Shown in pieces: positions 1 to 9,297 of a stretch of 64,000 nucleotides of DNA. The stretch is taken from contig JAFAMD010000002.1 in the NCBI GenBank assembly GCA_019233755.1, forward strand, positions 1-64,000. The letters run 5' to 3'. The stretch's first letter is position 1. Each line of letters opens with the position of its first letter. A model generated the notes under the pieces. It was not told where the DNA came from. It saw only the letters and a list, made by a program, of their open reading frames with translations, and searched no databases. Source of the DNA: Acidobacteriaceae bacterium. Its GTDB lineage: Bacteria; Acidobacteriota; Terriglobia; Bryobacterales; Bryobacteraceae. The position numbers and the translations under genes were made by a program.

Positions 1-81
1 ATACGGCCCCCTCCGCCAGCCGAGGAAATCGATCGGAACCGGGCCGAGATGTTCCAGAATTTCCCGCGCAGCGATATCTGA
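1..81 (+). CDS. Possible 3' end of a gene running in from the left edge
   Basis: Frame 1 is open from the first base to a TGA at 79-81. It encodes a 26-residue tail with a run of prolines followed by a charged stretch and ends in SDI. Another frame is also open across this short stretch, so this is only a plausible gene end. No family can be named. Confidence 0.3.
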   Translation: MRPPPPAEEIDRNRAEMFQNFPRSDI

Positions 82-425
82 TGATTGTAGCTATAGCCGA
101 CCTTAACCTGGTCACGCCGCACACCATTTTGGCGTCAAAGGCGCAAAGTGAATCTTTCAGAGATGGCTGACGTAGTAGCTGATATTCCGACACTCGGGGG
201 ACACGGCGTTCGAGTTGTCAGAAATGACGGCAGTCGGCCAAAGATTCTGGAACGGCTCTCCACGGAGAGTGCCCTCTCAACGACAACGGAGTTGAAGCGA
301 CACACTGTACGGCAAAAGAGCGCGGCACCTGTTAAGTCCGGCCCGTCGCAGGATATAGCGCTGTTTAGTTCTCGCTTGGAGCCGTTTGGGGTTGCGCCCG
401 GGAGCTCGCAACCAACTGCAAGCTT
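82..425. other. Intergenic stretch with no recognised gene
   Basis: About 340 bases lie between the possible gene end and the tRNA. Short open frames exist on both strands, but they overlap the tRNA or lack a ribosome binding site and family resemblance. I see no convincing gene, repeat or terminator here. Confidence 0.5.
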
Positions 426-502
<77 letters not shown>

Positions 503-667
503 CTCGTATGGTAGCAATCCGGCCTGCTCCGGTCAACCAAATGACGAACGAAACCCGTGTTGCCCGTGCTCTCATCGGGCCCGTCTGGCAAAGGATTTTC
601 CGTGGTTTTTTCGTCTTGCGACACGCGAGAAAATCTTACAGTATAGAGTGACCGGCTGCACCAATTT

Positions 668-2773
668 ATGGCGATTTCAACCCCCGCACGCAGGCGAGCC
701 GCCGCGGCTTCCCGTCAGATCAGCGAGCCTCGCCTCGATTCCCAAGACCTTTACCTCAACCCGCACCTCAGCCTTCTGGCGTTCCAGCGCCGTGTTCTGG
801 AAGAAGCGCAGGAGCCGCGGACGCCGCTGCTTGAAAGAGCCAAATTTCTTTCGATTCTCGGCTCCAACATCGACGAGTTCTTTATGGTGCGCGTTGCCGG
901 TCTGTGGCAGCAGATAGAAACCCGCACGGCAGAGATCAGCATGGACGGAAAATCGCCGTCCGAGCAGTTGGAGCTGATCCGCCATGAGGTCACAGGCATT
1001 ATGTCGGAGATCTACAGGTTGTGGCGCGAGGAGATCATGCCCGAGCTCCGCAAAAACGGCATCTACATCCTTGACCTGGACGAGCTGAATGCGCAGCAGA
1101 AGACGGCGGTGGACGACTACTTCCGACGCGTGGTGTACCCGGTTCTCACGCCGCTGGCCGTCGACCAGGGGCGCCCGTTCCCGCACATTTCCAACCTCAG
1201 CCTCAACATTGCCGCGATCGTCGGCAGCAGCGACGGGCAGGAACACTTTGCGCGCATCAAAGTTCCCGATTCGCTCCCCCAGCTCATCCCGGTTCCTGCA
1301 GAGGGAAGTGAACTCGCGTTTGTCTGGCTCGAACAAGCCATCATTGCGAACCTCCGCTGCCTGTTTCCCGAGATGGACGTTCTGAAGGCCGACCTCTTTC
1401 ACGTCACGCGCGATGCCGAGCTCGCGATCCAGGAACTTGAAACGGATGACCTTCTCGAAAGCGTGCAGGAGGCCGTCTGGCAGCGCCGGTTCCGGGATGT
1501 GGTCCGCTTACAGGTCAGCGTCGGCATGCCGCAAAAAATGGTGGATCTGCTCACGACGAATCTTGAGCTTGATCAGAACGATGTGTATCGCGTAGACGGG
1601 CCGCTGGACCTCAGCCGGCTGCGCGCGCTTTTCAATATTGATCGGTCGGCTCTCAAGGATAAGCCCTTTGTGCCGGCCACGCCGAAGGCTTTGACCGGCA
1701 TCTCCGGCAGCGAGATCTTCGCCGCGATCCACGAATCAGAGATTCTTCTGCACCACCCCTACGAGTCGTTTCAGCCGGTGGTCGACTTTCTGCGCGCCGC
1801 CGCCAACGATCCGGATGTGCTTGCGATCAAAATGACGCTATACCGCGTAGGCCGAAATTCGCCGATTGTCGAAGCTCTGCTCGAAGCGATTCAGAACGGC
1901 AAACAGGTGGCGGTTCTGCTGGAGCTGAAAGCGCGCTTTGACGAGGAGAGCAACATCGAGTGGGCGCAGAAACTGGAGCGGGAGGGCGTGCATGTGGTCT
2001 ACGGTCTGCCCGGCGTAAAAGTGCACGCGAAGCTGGCGATGGTTGTTCGCCGCGAAGGAGAGATCATTCGCCGCTACCTGCATCTAGGAACGGGCAACTA
2101 CAACCCCATCACCGCGCGGATCTACACGGATCTTGGCCTTTTTACCTGCAATGAGGAAATCGGGGAAGACGTCAGCGACCTGTTCAATCACCTTACCGGG
2201 TATTCGGCCAAGAAATCGTACCGCAAACTGCTGGTTGCACCGCACAGCCTGCGCGGCGGCCTCGAGCGGCTGGTGCATAAAGAGATGGAACGACAAAGGG
2301 AGCACGGCGACGGTCACATCATCTTCAAAATGAATGCTCTCGAAGATGCGGGCATGGTCCGGCTGCTCTATGAGGCATCACGCGCGGGAGTACGGATTGA
2401 TCTCATTGTCAGAGGCGTATGCTGCCTTCGGCCAGGCCTGCCGGGCATCAGTGAGACTATCCACGTACGGAGCATCATCGGCCGGTTTCTCGAGCACGAG
2501 CGCATCTATTATTTCCACAACGGAGGCGAGGAGCTTATCTACATCGGCAGCGCCGACCTCATGCCGCGCAACCTCAACCGCCGCGTAGAGGTGTTGTTTC
2601 CGGTCGAGAACCAGCGCTTCATCCGGCGTCTGCACGACCGCATTCTCGCCAAATGCCTGGCAGACGACGCGGGTGCTCGGATCATGCAGCCCGATGGAAG
2701 TTACGCCAGGGAGAAGGCTCAGGCCGGGAAGCGCATGTTCAGCAGTCAAGCCTGGTTTCTTAATAATAATTAG
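668..2773 (+). CDS. ppk1: Polyphosphate kinase 1
   Basis: This enzyme reversibly transfers the terminal phosphate of ATP to polyphosphate. The 701-residue length fits the PPK1 family. The N-terminal part carries the conserved helical domain (FLSILGSNIDEFFMVRVAGL region, about residues 60-80). The C-terminal half holds two phospholipase-D-like domains. His453 in VHAKLAM corresponds to the autophosphorylated histidine, and His610 in LEHERI to the second catalytic histidine. HLGTGNYNP follows at about 472. The gene lies upstream of a PhoR-like kinase and a pst-phoU operon, which fits a phosphate storage role. No strong ribosome binding site is visible before the ATG. Confidence 0.96.
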   Translation: MAISTPARRRAAAASRQISEPRLDSQDLYLNPHLSLLAFQRRVLEEAQEPRTPLLERAKFLSILGSNIDEFFMVRVAGLWQQIETRTAEISMDGKSPSEQLELIRHEVTGIMSEIYRLWREEIMPELRKNGIYILDLDELNAQQKTAVDDYFRRVVYPVLTPLAVDQGRPFPHISNLSLNIAAIVGSSDGQEHFARIKVPDSLPQLIPVPAEGSELAFVWLEQAIIANLRCLFPEMDVLKADLFHVTRDAELAIQELETDDLLESVQEAVWQRRFRDVVRLQVSVGMPQKMVDLLTTNLELDQNDVYRVDGPLDLSRLRALFNIDRSALKDKPFVPATPKALTGISGSEIFAAIHESEILLHHPYESFQPVVDFLRAAANDPDVLAIKMTLYRVGRNSPIVEALLEAIQNGKQVAVLLELKARFDEESNIEWAQKLEREGVHVVYGLPGVKVHAKLAMVVRREGEIIRRYLHLGTGNYNPITARIYTDLGLFTCNEEIGEDVSDLFNHLTGYSAKKSYRKLLVAPHSLRGGLERLVHKEMERQREHGDGHIIFKMNALEDAGMVRLLYEASRAGVRIDLIVRGVCCLRPGLPGISETIHVRSIIGRFLEHERIYYFHNGGEELIYIGSADLMPRNLNRRVEVLFPVENQRFIRRLHDRILAKCLADDAGARIMQPDGSYAREKAQAGKRMFSSQAWFLNNN

Positions 2774-2898
2774 GCCCTCAACTGTTTGGGCCAAACTCAT
2801 TTTGAGTAATCGGCTCCCTGGTGAGCCAATGGTTGAATTGTGTGTTGGCACACCAGGTTTTACTTTGGTGACGAAGGAGAGAAATTATTCCTAGCCGA

Positions 2899-4251
2899 TT
2901 GATTGGGGCATGGGCTGTTGTATTGGCAGCGCTGCCGGTCAGCTTAATCTGGCTGGCGCCGGATCTGGCGCCCGGAACAGAGCTGAGCGTTGTTCTCAAA
3001 CTTCTGCTGGTACTGGCGGTCGCAGGCGCGTGCGCGATGGGATTGATCTATTCATGGACCCGCACCTGGCCGAAAGTGGCCGAGCGACTCGAAAACTTCG
3101 CCGACGCGCTGCCCGCTCTTGAGACTCAACTCATCGAAGAAGGACCGGAGGAAATGCAGCGCCTGGCTCGCGCCATGAAGGCCATGGCCGAACGCGTGCG
3201 CCAGGTTGTGGAGCGCGCCAACCTCGAACTTTCCCGTCGTGAAACAATTCTCGCCTGCATGGCAGAAGGTGTGCTCGCGGTGGATAAGAACCTGAAGGTG
3301 ATCTTCTGTAACGAGGCGTTCGCCCAAGCCTTCAGTACGCGTATTCCGATTGGGGAGGGGCGCAGCTTATATGAGGTTGTCCGTGAGCCGGCCTTGCGCG
3401 ACATTCTTGAACGCGTCGTCCGGACCCGCACACAGGAGAAGGATCGCTTCCAGTTACCCACCGCTGCCGGACGCTCGTTCGAAGCTCGTGCACTTCCCAT
3501 CGGAGAACAGCCGAAACAGGGCGCCGTCATCGTCCTGCACGACGTCACCGATATCGAGCGCCAGGAACAGGTTCGAAAGGATTTCGTAGCCGATGTCTCG
3601 CACGAGTTGAGAACCCCGCTTGCGGCCATCCGCGGCTATGCCGAAACACTGCTCGATGGAGCGATCGAAGACGGCGAGAATAACCGCAAGTTTCTCGAGA
3701 TCATCCATTCGCATGCGGTTCGGCTGAATAACATCGCATCTGATCTGCTGGTTATCTCGGAACTCGATTCGAATGTTCCGCCGCCTGTTCCGCCTGATCG
3801 CGTACCGCTTCTCGAAGTCATCGAGTCAGCTTTGCATACGGTGGAGAGCGCCGCGGCCGTACGCGGTGTTCGCGTTATCAGCGAACACTGCGTGGATTGC
3901 AGTGTTATGGGCTATCGTTTCCGCCTGGAGCAGGCGGTTGTGAATCTGCTGGACAACGCCGTTAAGTTCAATCGTGCGGGCGGCAGCGTAACGGTTGAAT
4001 GCGGCCCGACCGAAGACGGACAAGTTCGTATCACCATCTGCGACACAGGCATCGGCATTCCGATGGAGGATCTGAAACGCATCTTCGAGCGCTTTTTCCG
4101 TGTTGATAAAGCCCGCTCGCGGCCAGCGGGAGGAACCGGCCTCGGATTGTCGATCGTCAAAGAAGTTGTCGAAAGCATGGGCGGAATGGTTACTGTTGAA
4201 AGCCAACTCGGCCGCGGCTCCAAATTCAGCATCCTGCTGCAGGCGGCATAA
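2899..4251 (+). CDS. PhoR-like sensor histidine kinase
   Basis: This is a membrane-bound two-component sensor. Two transmembrane segments occupy about residues 3-20 and 34-53. A linker follows, then a PAS domain (about 110-215), a HisKA domain with the phosphoacceptor His235 in VSHELRTPLAAIRGY, and an HATPase domain with NLLDNAVKFN, DTGIGIP and GGTGLGLSIV boxes. The domain order matches PhoR, and the gene sits between ppk1 and the pst operon, so phosphate sensing is inferred. No phoB-like response regulator is in the window. The start is uncertain: a GGAG at 2876-2879 lies 7 bases before an ATT codon at 2887, while the first conventional start is TTG at 2899. Confidence 0.88.
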   Translation: MIGAWAVVLAALPVSLIWLAPDLAPGTELSVVLKLLLVLAVAGACAMGLIYSWTRTWPKVAERLENFADALPALETQLIEEGPEEMQRLARAMKAMAERVRQVVERANLELSRRETILACMAEGVLAVDKNLKVIFCNEAFAQAFSTRIPIGEGRSLYEVVREPALRDILERVVRTRTQEKDRFQLPTAAGRSFEARALPIGEQPKQGAVIVLHDVTDIERQEQVRKDFVADVSHELRTPLAAIRGYAETLLDGAIEDGENNRKFLEIIHSHAVRLNNIASDLLVISELDSNVPPPVPPDRVPLLEVIESALHTVESAAAVRGVRVISEHCVDCSVMGYRFRLEQAVVNLLDNAVKFNRAGGSVTVECGPTEDGQVRITICDTGIGIPMEDLKRIFERFFRVDKARSRPAGGTGLGLSIVKEVVESMGGMVTVESQLGRGSKFSILLQAA

Positions 4252-4264
4252 TTAGAAAACCATC

Positions 4265-4654
4265 ATGGCTGACCGTCAAAACATCAGCTCCGGCGCTAAG
4301 TGGGAAGATATCGTCGGCTATAGCCGCGCAGTCCGGGTCGGTAAGCGGATTTACTTCACAGGCACCACCGCGACGAACGAGCATGGCGAAATCGTAGGCA
4401 TCGGGGATGCGTATGGGCAGACCGTGCAGATCATCCGGAACATCGAGCGCGCACTCGCACAGGCCAACGCGACCCTCGCGAACGTGGTGCGCACACGTAT
4501 GTTCGTAACGGACATATCCCGATGGCAGGAATACGGCCGAGCTCACCGCGAGTTCTTCGGCGGCATCCGCCCTTGCGCCACCATGGTTCAGGTTTCGGCG
4601 CTGATCGATCCGCGTATGCTGATCGAGATCGAAGTCGAGGCTGAACTGGATTGA
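4265..4654 (+). CDS. RidA/YjgF/YER057c/UK114 family protein
   Basis: The family hydrolyses reactive enamine/imine intermediates released by PLP enzymes. The 129 residues match the single-domain length. GKRIYFTGTTATNEHGEIVG forms the N-terminal strand region. RPCATMVQV near residue 105 contains the conserved active-site arginine, and the end IEIEVEAE is typical. The gene starts 13 bases after the kinase stop. It probably shares a transcript with the kinase and with the amidohydrolase downstream, a combination seen when Rid proteins accompany amine or imine chemistry. The exact substrate cannot be read. Confidence 0.87.
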   Translation: MADRQNISSGAKWEDIVGYSRAVRVGKRIYFTGTTATNEHGEIVGIGDAYGQTVQIIRNIERALAQANATLANVVRTRMFVTDISRWQEYGRAHREFFGGIRPCATMVQVSALIDPRMLIEIEVEAELD

Positions 4655-4701
4655 TCGGCAACAGGGGGGCTTCCCCATCTTTGCGATATCCTCAACCATC
4701 C

Positions 4702-5991
4702 ATGCGACTGGCCTGTATCAGCTTTCTTCTGTTCACTACCTCTCTCGCCGCTCAGACCGGAACGTACGCCATCAAAGCCGCGCGACTTTTCGACGGCAAG
4801 AGCGACACCATCGTTCAACCCGGCCTGATCGTCGTATCAGGCAGTAAGATTCAGTCGATCGGCGGCACCATTCCATCAGGCGCCACCGTTATTGATCTTG
4901 GCGACGCCACGCTCACACCCGGCTTTATCGATGCCCACACGCACCTGACGATGGGCTTCGATCCCGACTACAACGGCGCCAGGCTGCGCCTGCAGAGCCG
5001 TACCATTCCGGAACAAGCGATTCGCGCCACGGTGAATGCGCGCACCACACTCATGGCCGGCTTCACCACCGTTCGCGACGTCGGCTCGAGCGACTTCCTG
5101 GACATCGGCCTGCGAAATTCCATTAACAGCGGCGTCGTGCCGGGCCCTCGGATGTTGGTGGCAGTTCGCGCGTTGGGATCCACCGGCGGTCATTGCGACG
5201 ATGGGGCCGGCTTCCGCTTTGGCTTCCTGAATCACGAAACCGGGCCCGAAGACGGAGTGATTAATTCTCCAGACCAGGCGCGATTTGCCGTTCGCTTCAA
5301 TATCAAGTACGGCGCGGATGTGATCAAGACCTGCGCCACCGGTGGCGTACTCTCACCCACCGATGACGTCGATGTTCCGCAGTTGAGCCAAGCCGAACTC
5401 GATGCACTGGTCACGGCCGCTCATGAACTGCGCCGGAAAACCGCAGCACACGCCCATGGAGCCGAAGGCGCCAAGCGCGCCATTCGTGCGGGCATCGACT
5501 CGATCGAGCACGGAACATTTCTCGATGATGAGGCACTGCGCATGATGCGCGAACATGGAACCTATCTCGTGCCCACTCTTTCCGTACGTGAAGGTCTCGC
5601 TGAATCCAAGTTTCCGCCGCTCGTGCAGCAGAAAGCCGATCTCGCGGTCAAGGCACAAGACGATATGGTGCGCCGCGCCTTACGGATGGGTGTCAAGATC
5701 GCGCTCGGAACCGACGCCGCCGTATACCCGCACGGAGACAACGCGCTCGAATTTGTCCTCATGGCGAACGACGGCATGACGCCGGCTCAATCGTTGCGCG
5801 CCGGAACCTCTGTGGCGGCGACCCTCCTCGGACTCGAGGAGAAGACCGGCACGCTCGAAGCTGGCAAATTCGCCGATATCGTCGCCGTTCCGGGCAATCC
5901 GCTTGACAATATCAAGGTGACCCAAAGCGTGATGTTCGTCATGAAAGAAGGCGTCGTTTATCGCAACGACCGCCGCCTGAACCGGGACTAA
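4702..5991 (+). CDS. Secreted metal-dependent amidohydrolase (imidazolonepropionase/Xaa-Pro dipeptidase-like)
   Basis: This is an amidohydrolase-superfamily TIM barrel that cleaves C-N bonds with bound metal. ATG 4702 is chosen because it gives a signal peptide (MRLACISFLLFTTSLAAQ). The metal ligands are visible: DAHTHLTMG after strand 1, DVIKTCATGG carrying the likely carboxylated lysine, AAHAHG, SIEHGT, and GTDAAVYPHGDN with the catalytic Asp. A C-terminal return to the small beta-domain (ADIVAVPGNPLDNI) completes the fold. Many soil Acidobacteriota carry such periplasmic enzymes, probably for peptides or cyclic amides. The substrate is unknown. Confidence 0.9.
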   Translation: MRLACISFLLFTTSLAAQTGTYAIKAARLFDGKSDTIVQPGLIVVSGSKIQSIGGTIPSGATVIDLGDATLTPGFIDAHTHLTMGFDPDYNGARLRLQSRTIPEQAIRATVNARTTLMAGFTTVRDVGSSDFLDIGLRNSINSGVVPGPRMLVAVRALGSTGGHCDDGAGFRFGFLNHETGPEDGVINSPDQARFAVRFNIKYGADVIKTCATGGVLSPTDDVDVPQLSQAELDALVTAAHELRRKTAAHAHGAEGAKRAIRAGIDSIEHGTFLDDEALRMMREHGTYLVPTLSVREGLAESKFPPLVQQKADLAVKAQDDMVRRALRMGVKIALGTDAAVYPHGDNALEFVLMANDGMTPAQSLRAGTSVAATLLGLEEKTGTLEAGKFADIVAVPGNPLDNIKVTQSVMFVMKEGVVYRNDRRLNRD

Positions 5992-6382
5992 GGCACGATG
6001 TCAAACGTTCCACGTTTGCCCGGTACATGTCGAACACGTTCCGCAGGATTTTCGGCATTTGCTGAGAATCCAACGTGGCGCCGCAATCAACCTCCCTTCT
6101 TTCAGGAGCTTAAAAAATGGGCGGTTAATTGCTCATTTAACATGGTGTTTGAATTTACTGCCGATTTAGCGGGCGAGTTTCCGTTTGTGAATCACGGCTA
6201 CGTCCCCGGCCAACTTTACTTTTCTGGTACTAGCCTCCTCCCCAATTAACGCGTTTGTAACATCCACGTCATATGAAGTTTATGACGAACTCACCATACT
6301 AGGAAGGCATCAACCCAACTCTGGTAGTGTGTATTGCCGTTGCGGGTACCGCATACACCGTATATACAAGGACAAAACAGGA
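5992..6382 (+). other. Intergenic region upstream of pstS
   Basis: About 390 bases lie between the amidohydrolase and pstS. An 83-codon frame at 5998-6249 has no family resemblance and an unconvincing composition, so I do not call it. The last 130 bases are richer in A+T and carry the palindrome listed separately. The pst operon promoter is most likely here. Confidence 0.5.
6267..6287 (+). promoter_or_regulatory. Palindrome upstream of pstS, possible operator or Pho-box-like site
   Basis: CGTCATA and TATGACG form a perfect 7-base inverted repeat around a 7-base spacer, 95 bases before the pstS start. The GTCATA core resembles half of the enterobacterial Pho box (CTGTCATA), and a TGTAACA lies just upstream. 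The symmetry is inverted, not the direct repeat bound by PhoB. The position suggests regulation of the pst operon; the binding factor is inference. Confidence 0.35.
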
Positions 6383-7432
6383 ATGAGATTGCTTGGCTTA
6401 ACGAGGTTTTCTCGCGGAAATTTTGCCGCCGCGGCTGTGACTGTCATGGCTGCCGCCCTCCCCATGACTGCGCAGGTCAACCTAACCGGTGCTGGCGCCA
6501 CTTTCCCAGCCCCGATTTACCAAAAGTGGTTCAGTGATTATCAATCGATAGGGCACGTGCAAATCAACTATCAAGCGATTGGCTCGGGTGGGGGCATCAA
6601 GTCTGTTACGGAGGGTACCGTCGATTTCGGCGCCAGCGACGCTGCGCTGACGGATGCTCAGATCCAGAACTTCAAGGACAAGCACAACGGACACACGATT
6701 CTTCTGTTCCCGACGGTCCTAGGCGCTGCTGTGCCCACCTACAACATCCCCGGCGTCACGCAGCAACTGAACTTCACACCACAAGCCCTCGCCGGTATTT
6801 ATCTGGGCACCATCACCAAATGGAATGACAAGGAAATTGCAAGCGCTAATCCGGGTGTAAAGCTGCCCAGCACAGATATCGTCGTGATTCATCGTTCCGA
6901 GGGCAGCGGCACGACCTATTGCTGGACGGACTATCTATCGAAGGTAAGCCCGGAGTGGAAGTCCAAAGTTGGCAAGAACGCCTCAGTCGATTGGCCGACC
7001 GGCCTCGGCGCAAAAGGTAACGACGGTGTGGCCGGGCTTCTGAAGCAGCAGGCAGGATCCATCGGCTACGTTGAATTGATCTATGCGGTTCAGAACCATC
7101 TTCCCTTCGGCAAGGTCAAGAACGCCTCCGGCGAGTTCGTCAAAGCAGATCTTGCGTCCGTGACCGCCGCGGCCGGTGCCCTCAAGGAAATGCCGGCAGA
7201 TTTCCGCGTCTCCATCACAAATGAGACCGGGAAGGGGGTTTACCCCATCTCCACCTTTACGTGGCTTCTGGTTCCTTCCCAATGGTCTGATCAGGGCAAG
7301 AAGAATGCGATGGTGAGCTTCCTGAAGTGGGCCATTACCACCGGTCAGAATTCCGTCGAGGCGCTCGACTACGCTAAGCTTCCTGCAAGCGTTGTCGCCA
7401 AAGAACAAAAACAAATCGCTGACATCCAATAA
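6383..7432 (+). CDS. pstS: Phosphate ABC transporter substrate-binding protein PstS
   Basis: This is the periplasmic phosphate-binding component of the high-affinity Pst transporter. ATG 6383 gives a signal peptide ending near LPMTAQ. The mature protein begins with the PstS hallmark LTGAGATFPAPIYQKWF. Phosphate-contacting segments are visible: GSGGGIKSVTEGTVDFGASDA, then HRSEGSGTTYCWTDYLS. It is the first gene of pstSCAB-phoU, and all five genes are tightly packed. Expression is probably raised at low phosphate through the upstream region. Confidence 0.96.
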   Translation: MRLLGLTRFSRGNFAAAAVTVMAAALPMTAQVNLTGAGATFPAPIYQKWFSDYQSIGHVQINYQAIGSGGGIKSVTEGTVDFGASDAALTDAQIQNFKDKHNGHTILLFPTVLGAAVPTYNIPGVTQQLNFTPQALAGIYLGTITKWNDKEIASANPGVKLPSTDIVVIHRSEGSGTTYCWTDYLSKVSPEWKSKVGKNASVDWPTGLGAKGNDGVAGLLKQQAGSIGYVELIYAVQNHLPFGKVKNASGEFVKADLASVTAAAGALKEMPADFRVSITNETGKGVYPISTFTWLLVPSQWSDQGKKNAMVSFLKWAITTGQNSVEALDYAKLPASVVAKEQKQIADIQ

Positions 7433-7466
7433 AAACGGGGCGGCATTGTCCGCCCACTCATGCCTC

Positions 7467-8438
7467 ATGGCAAGCTCTTCGTATATAACTGACATCCTGC
7501 GCCGGCCTCCGGAGCGTACCTTCCTCGGGAGGTTGAAGGCCGGCGACGAAATTTCCTACCTGACCACACTCGCCTGCGCCGCCTCGATTCTGCTCATTGT
7601 CGGGTTGATCGTCGCCGAGCTGTGGACAAAATCTCAGCCCACCGTTCAGACGTTCGGCTGGAAGTTCCTCAGCACCTCCACCTGGAACCCGAATAGCGAC
7701 CAGTACGGCGCTCTTCCGTTCATTTACGGAACGTGCGTCACTTCCGCCGTGGCCTTGATTATCTCCATTCCCCTGGGCGTAGGAGCGGCAATTTTCCTAG
7801 CCGAGATGGCTCCGCCAAGGCTGTCGAACATGCTTACGTTCCTGATTGAGCTGTTAGCAGCGGTCCCCAGCGTGATTTACGGGCTACTGGGAATCTTCAT
7901 CCTGGTCCCTCTCATCCGCGAATACCTCGTGCCAGCCCTGCGCAACACGTTCGGTTACCTGCCGATATTTGAAGGCCCGTTTTATGGCGTCAGTATGCTC
8001 TCAGCAGGCCTGGTGCTCGCGGTAATGGTTGTTCCCTTTATTGTTTCGGTCTCGCGCGAAGTTCTACTGGCCGTCCCCACCGACCAGCGTGAAGCCGCGC
8101 TGGCCCTCGGTGCAACCAAATGGGAAACCACCTGGGACATCGTCCTCCCAAATGCCAGCACGGGCATTCTGGGCTCTGTCTTTCTTGCGCTCGCGCGAGC
8201 CCTCGGCGAGACCATGGCTGTCACGATGGTTATTGGAAACACTCCGAAAATTGCTGCTTCCCTGTTCGCGCCCGGTTACTCTATCGCGGCAGTCATCGCA
8301 AATGAATTTGCCGAAGCGAACGGGAAGCTTTACATATCGTCGCTCATCTTCCTCGGTTTGGTACTTTTTGGCCTGACGATTGTGATTAACGCCGTCGCGC
8401 GAATCCTGATCCTCATGACTACCAGGAAGGCTGCCTAG
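7467..8438 (+). CDS. pstC: Phosphate ABC transporter permease PstC
   Basis: This inner-membrane permease subunit forms the phosphate channel with PstA. ATG 7467 avoids a 40-base overlap with pstS and gives 323 residues. Six hydrophobic segments are visible, with the BPD-type loop ALALGATKWETTWDIVLPNA around residue 215 that docks on PstB. The start has no clear Shine-Dalgarno sequence, so it may depend on readthrough from pstS. The stop lies one base before pstA. Confidence 0.94.
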   Translation: MASSSYITDILRRPPERTFLGRLKAGDEISYLTTLACAASILLIVGLIVAELWTKSQPTVQTFGWKFLSTSTWNPNSDQYGALPFIYGTCVTSAVALIISIPLGVGAAIFLAEMAPPRLSNMLTFLIELLAAVPSVIYGLLGIFILVPLIREYLVPALRNTFGYLPIFEGPFYGVSMLSAGLVLAVMVVPFIVSVSREVLLAVPTDQREAALALGATKWETTWDIVLPNASTGILGSVFLALARALGETMAVTMVIGNTPKIAASLFAPGYSIAAVIANEFAEANGKLYISSLIFLGLVLFGLTIVINAVARILILMTTRKAA

Positions 8439-8439
8439 A

Positions 8440-9294
8440 ATGACCATGGAAATTTCGCTGCGGCGCCGCGTGGTAAACGTACTGATGCTGTCGTTGTCGG
8501 GCCTGTGCACCGTGCTGGCAGTGAGCGTGCTGTTCTTTATCCTCGGTTATCTCCTCGTTCACGGCGTGCGCTCGCTGAGTTTTGCGTTCTTTACACATCT
8601 CCCGAAGCCTTCCGGCGAAACCGGCGGAGGAATGGCCAATGCTATCGTGGGCAGCGGCAAAGTACTTCTGCTTGCCGTGCTCATCGGCGTTCCCCTCGGT
8701 TTTCTGGCAGGGGTGTTCCTGGCCGAATACAGCAACAAGGCCTTCGCCTCTCTCATCCGCTACACGGTCGATCTGCTGAACGGCGTTCCGTCGATTGTCA
8801 TTGGAATTGTCGGGTATGCGTTGGTCGTCCTGCCGATGAAGCATTTTTCCGCACTCGCCGGCGGTGTGGCACTCGGCATCATGATGATCCCGATTGCCGT
8901 CCGCACCACCGAAGAATTTCTGCGCTCGGTGCCCAACTCGCTGCGCGAAGGAGCCATGGCCCTGGGCGCCACAAAGGCGAAAACCATTTTTACTGTTGTA
9001 GTTCCGGCTGCCATTTCGGGCCTCATATCCGGCATGATGCTGAACCTGGCTCGAGTCGCCGGCGAGACCGCTCCGCTGCTGTTCACCGCCCTCGGCAACA
9101 TGTTCTGGAGCAAGGGTTGGCTGCAACCGATCGCTACCCTTCCCGTGATGATCTACAACTATGCGCTGGCCCCGCAAGAGGACCTGCATCAACAGGCCTG
9201 GGCCGCCGGCTTTGTACTGCTTACTCTTGTCCTCGTGATTAACATAACCGCTAGACTGATAATTGCCCGGGGACCTTCGTCCTCAAGGAGATAA
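8440..9294 (+). CDS. pstA: Phosphate ABC transporter permease PstA
   Basis: This is the second permease of the Pst complex, 284 residues with six transmembrane segments. The EAA-type loop reads REGAMALGATKAKTIFTVVV near residue 170, and GETAPLLFTALGN follows, both typical of PstA. It begins one base after pstC and ends three bases before pstB, so the genes are surely co-transcribed. Confidence 0.94.
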   Translation: MTMEISLRRRVVNVLMLSLSGLCTVLAVSVLFFILGYLLVHGVRSLSFAFFTHLPKPSGETGGGMANAIVGSGKVLLLAVLIGVPLGFLAGVFLAEYSNKAFASLIRYTVDLLNGVPSIVIGIVGYALVVLPMKHFSALAGGVALGIMMIPIAVRTTEEFLRSVPNSLREGAMALGATKAKTIFTVVVPAAISGLISGMMLNLARVAGETAPLLFTALGNMFWSKGWLQPIATLPVMIYNYALAPQEDLHQQAWAAGFVLLTLVLVINITARLIIARGPSSSRR

Positions 9295-9297
9295 GCT

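Noticed and set aside
2774-2793. GGCCC/GGGCC inverted repeat after ppk1 as a terminator
   Set aside because: The stem is only five bases and no T-tract follows on the plus strand.
5998-6249. 83-codon open frame between the amidohydrolase and pstS
   Set aside because: No ribosome binding site, biased composition and no recognisable domain; treated as promoter region.
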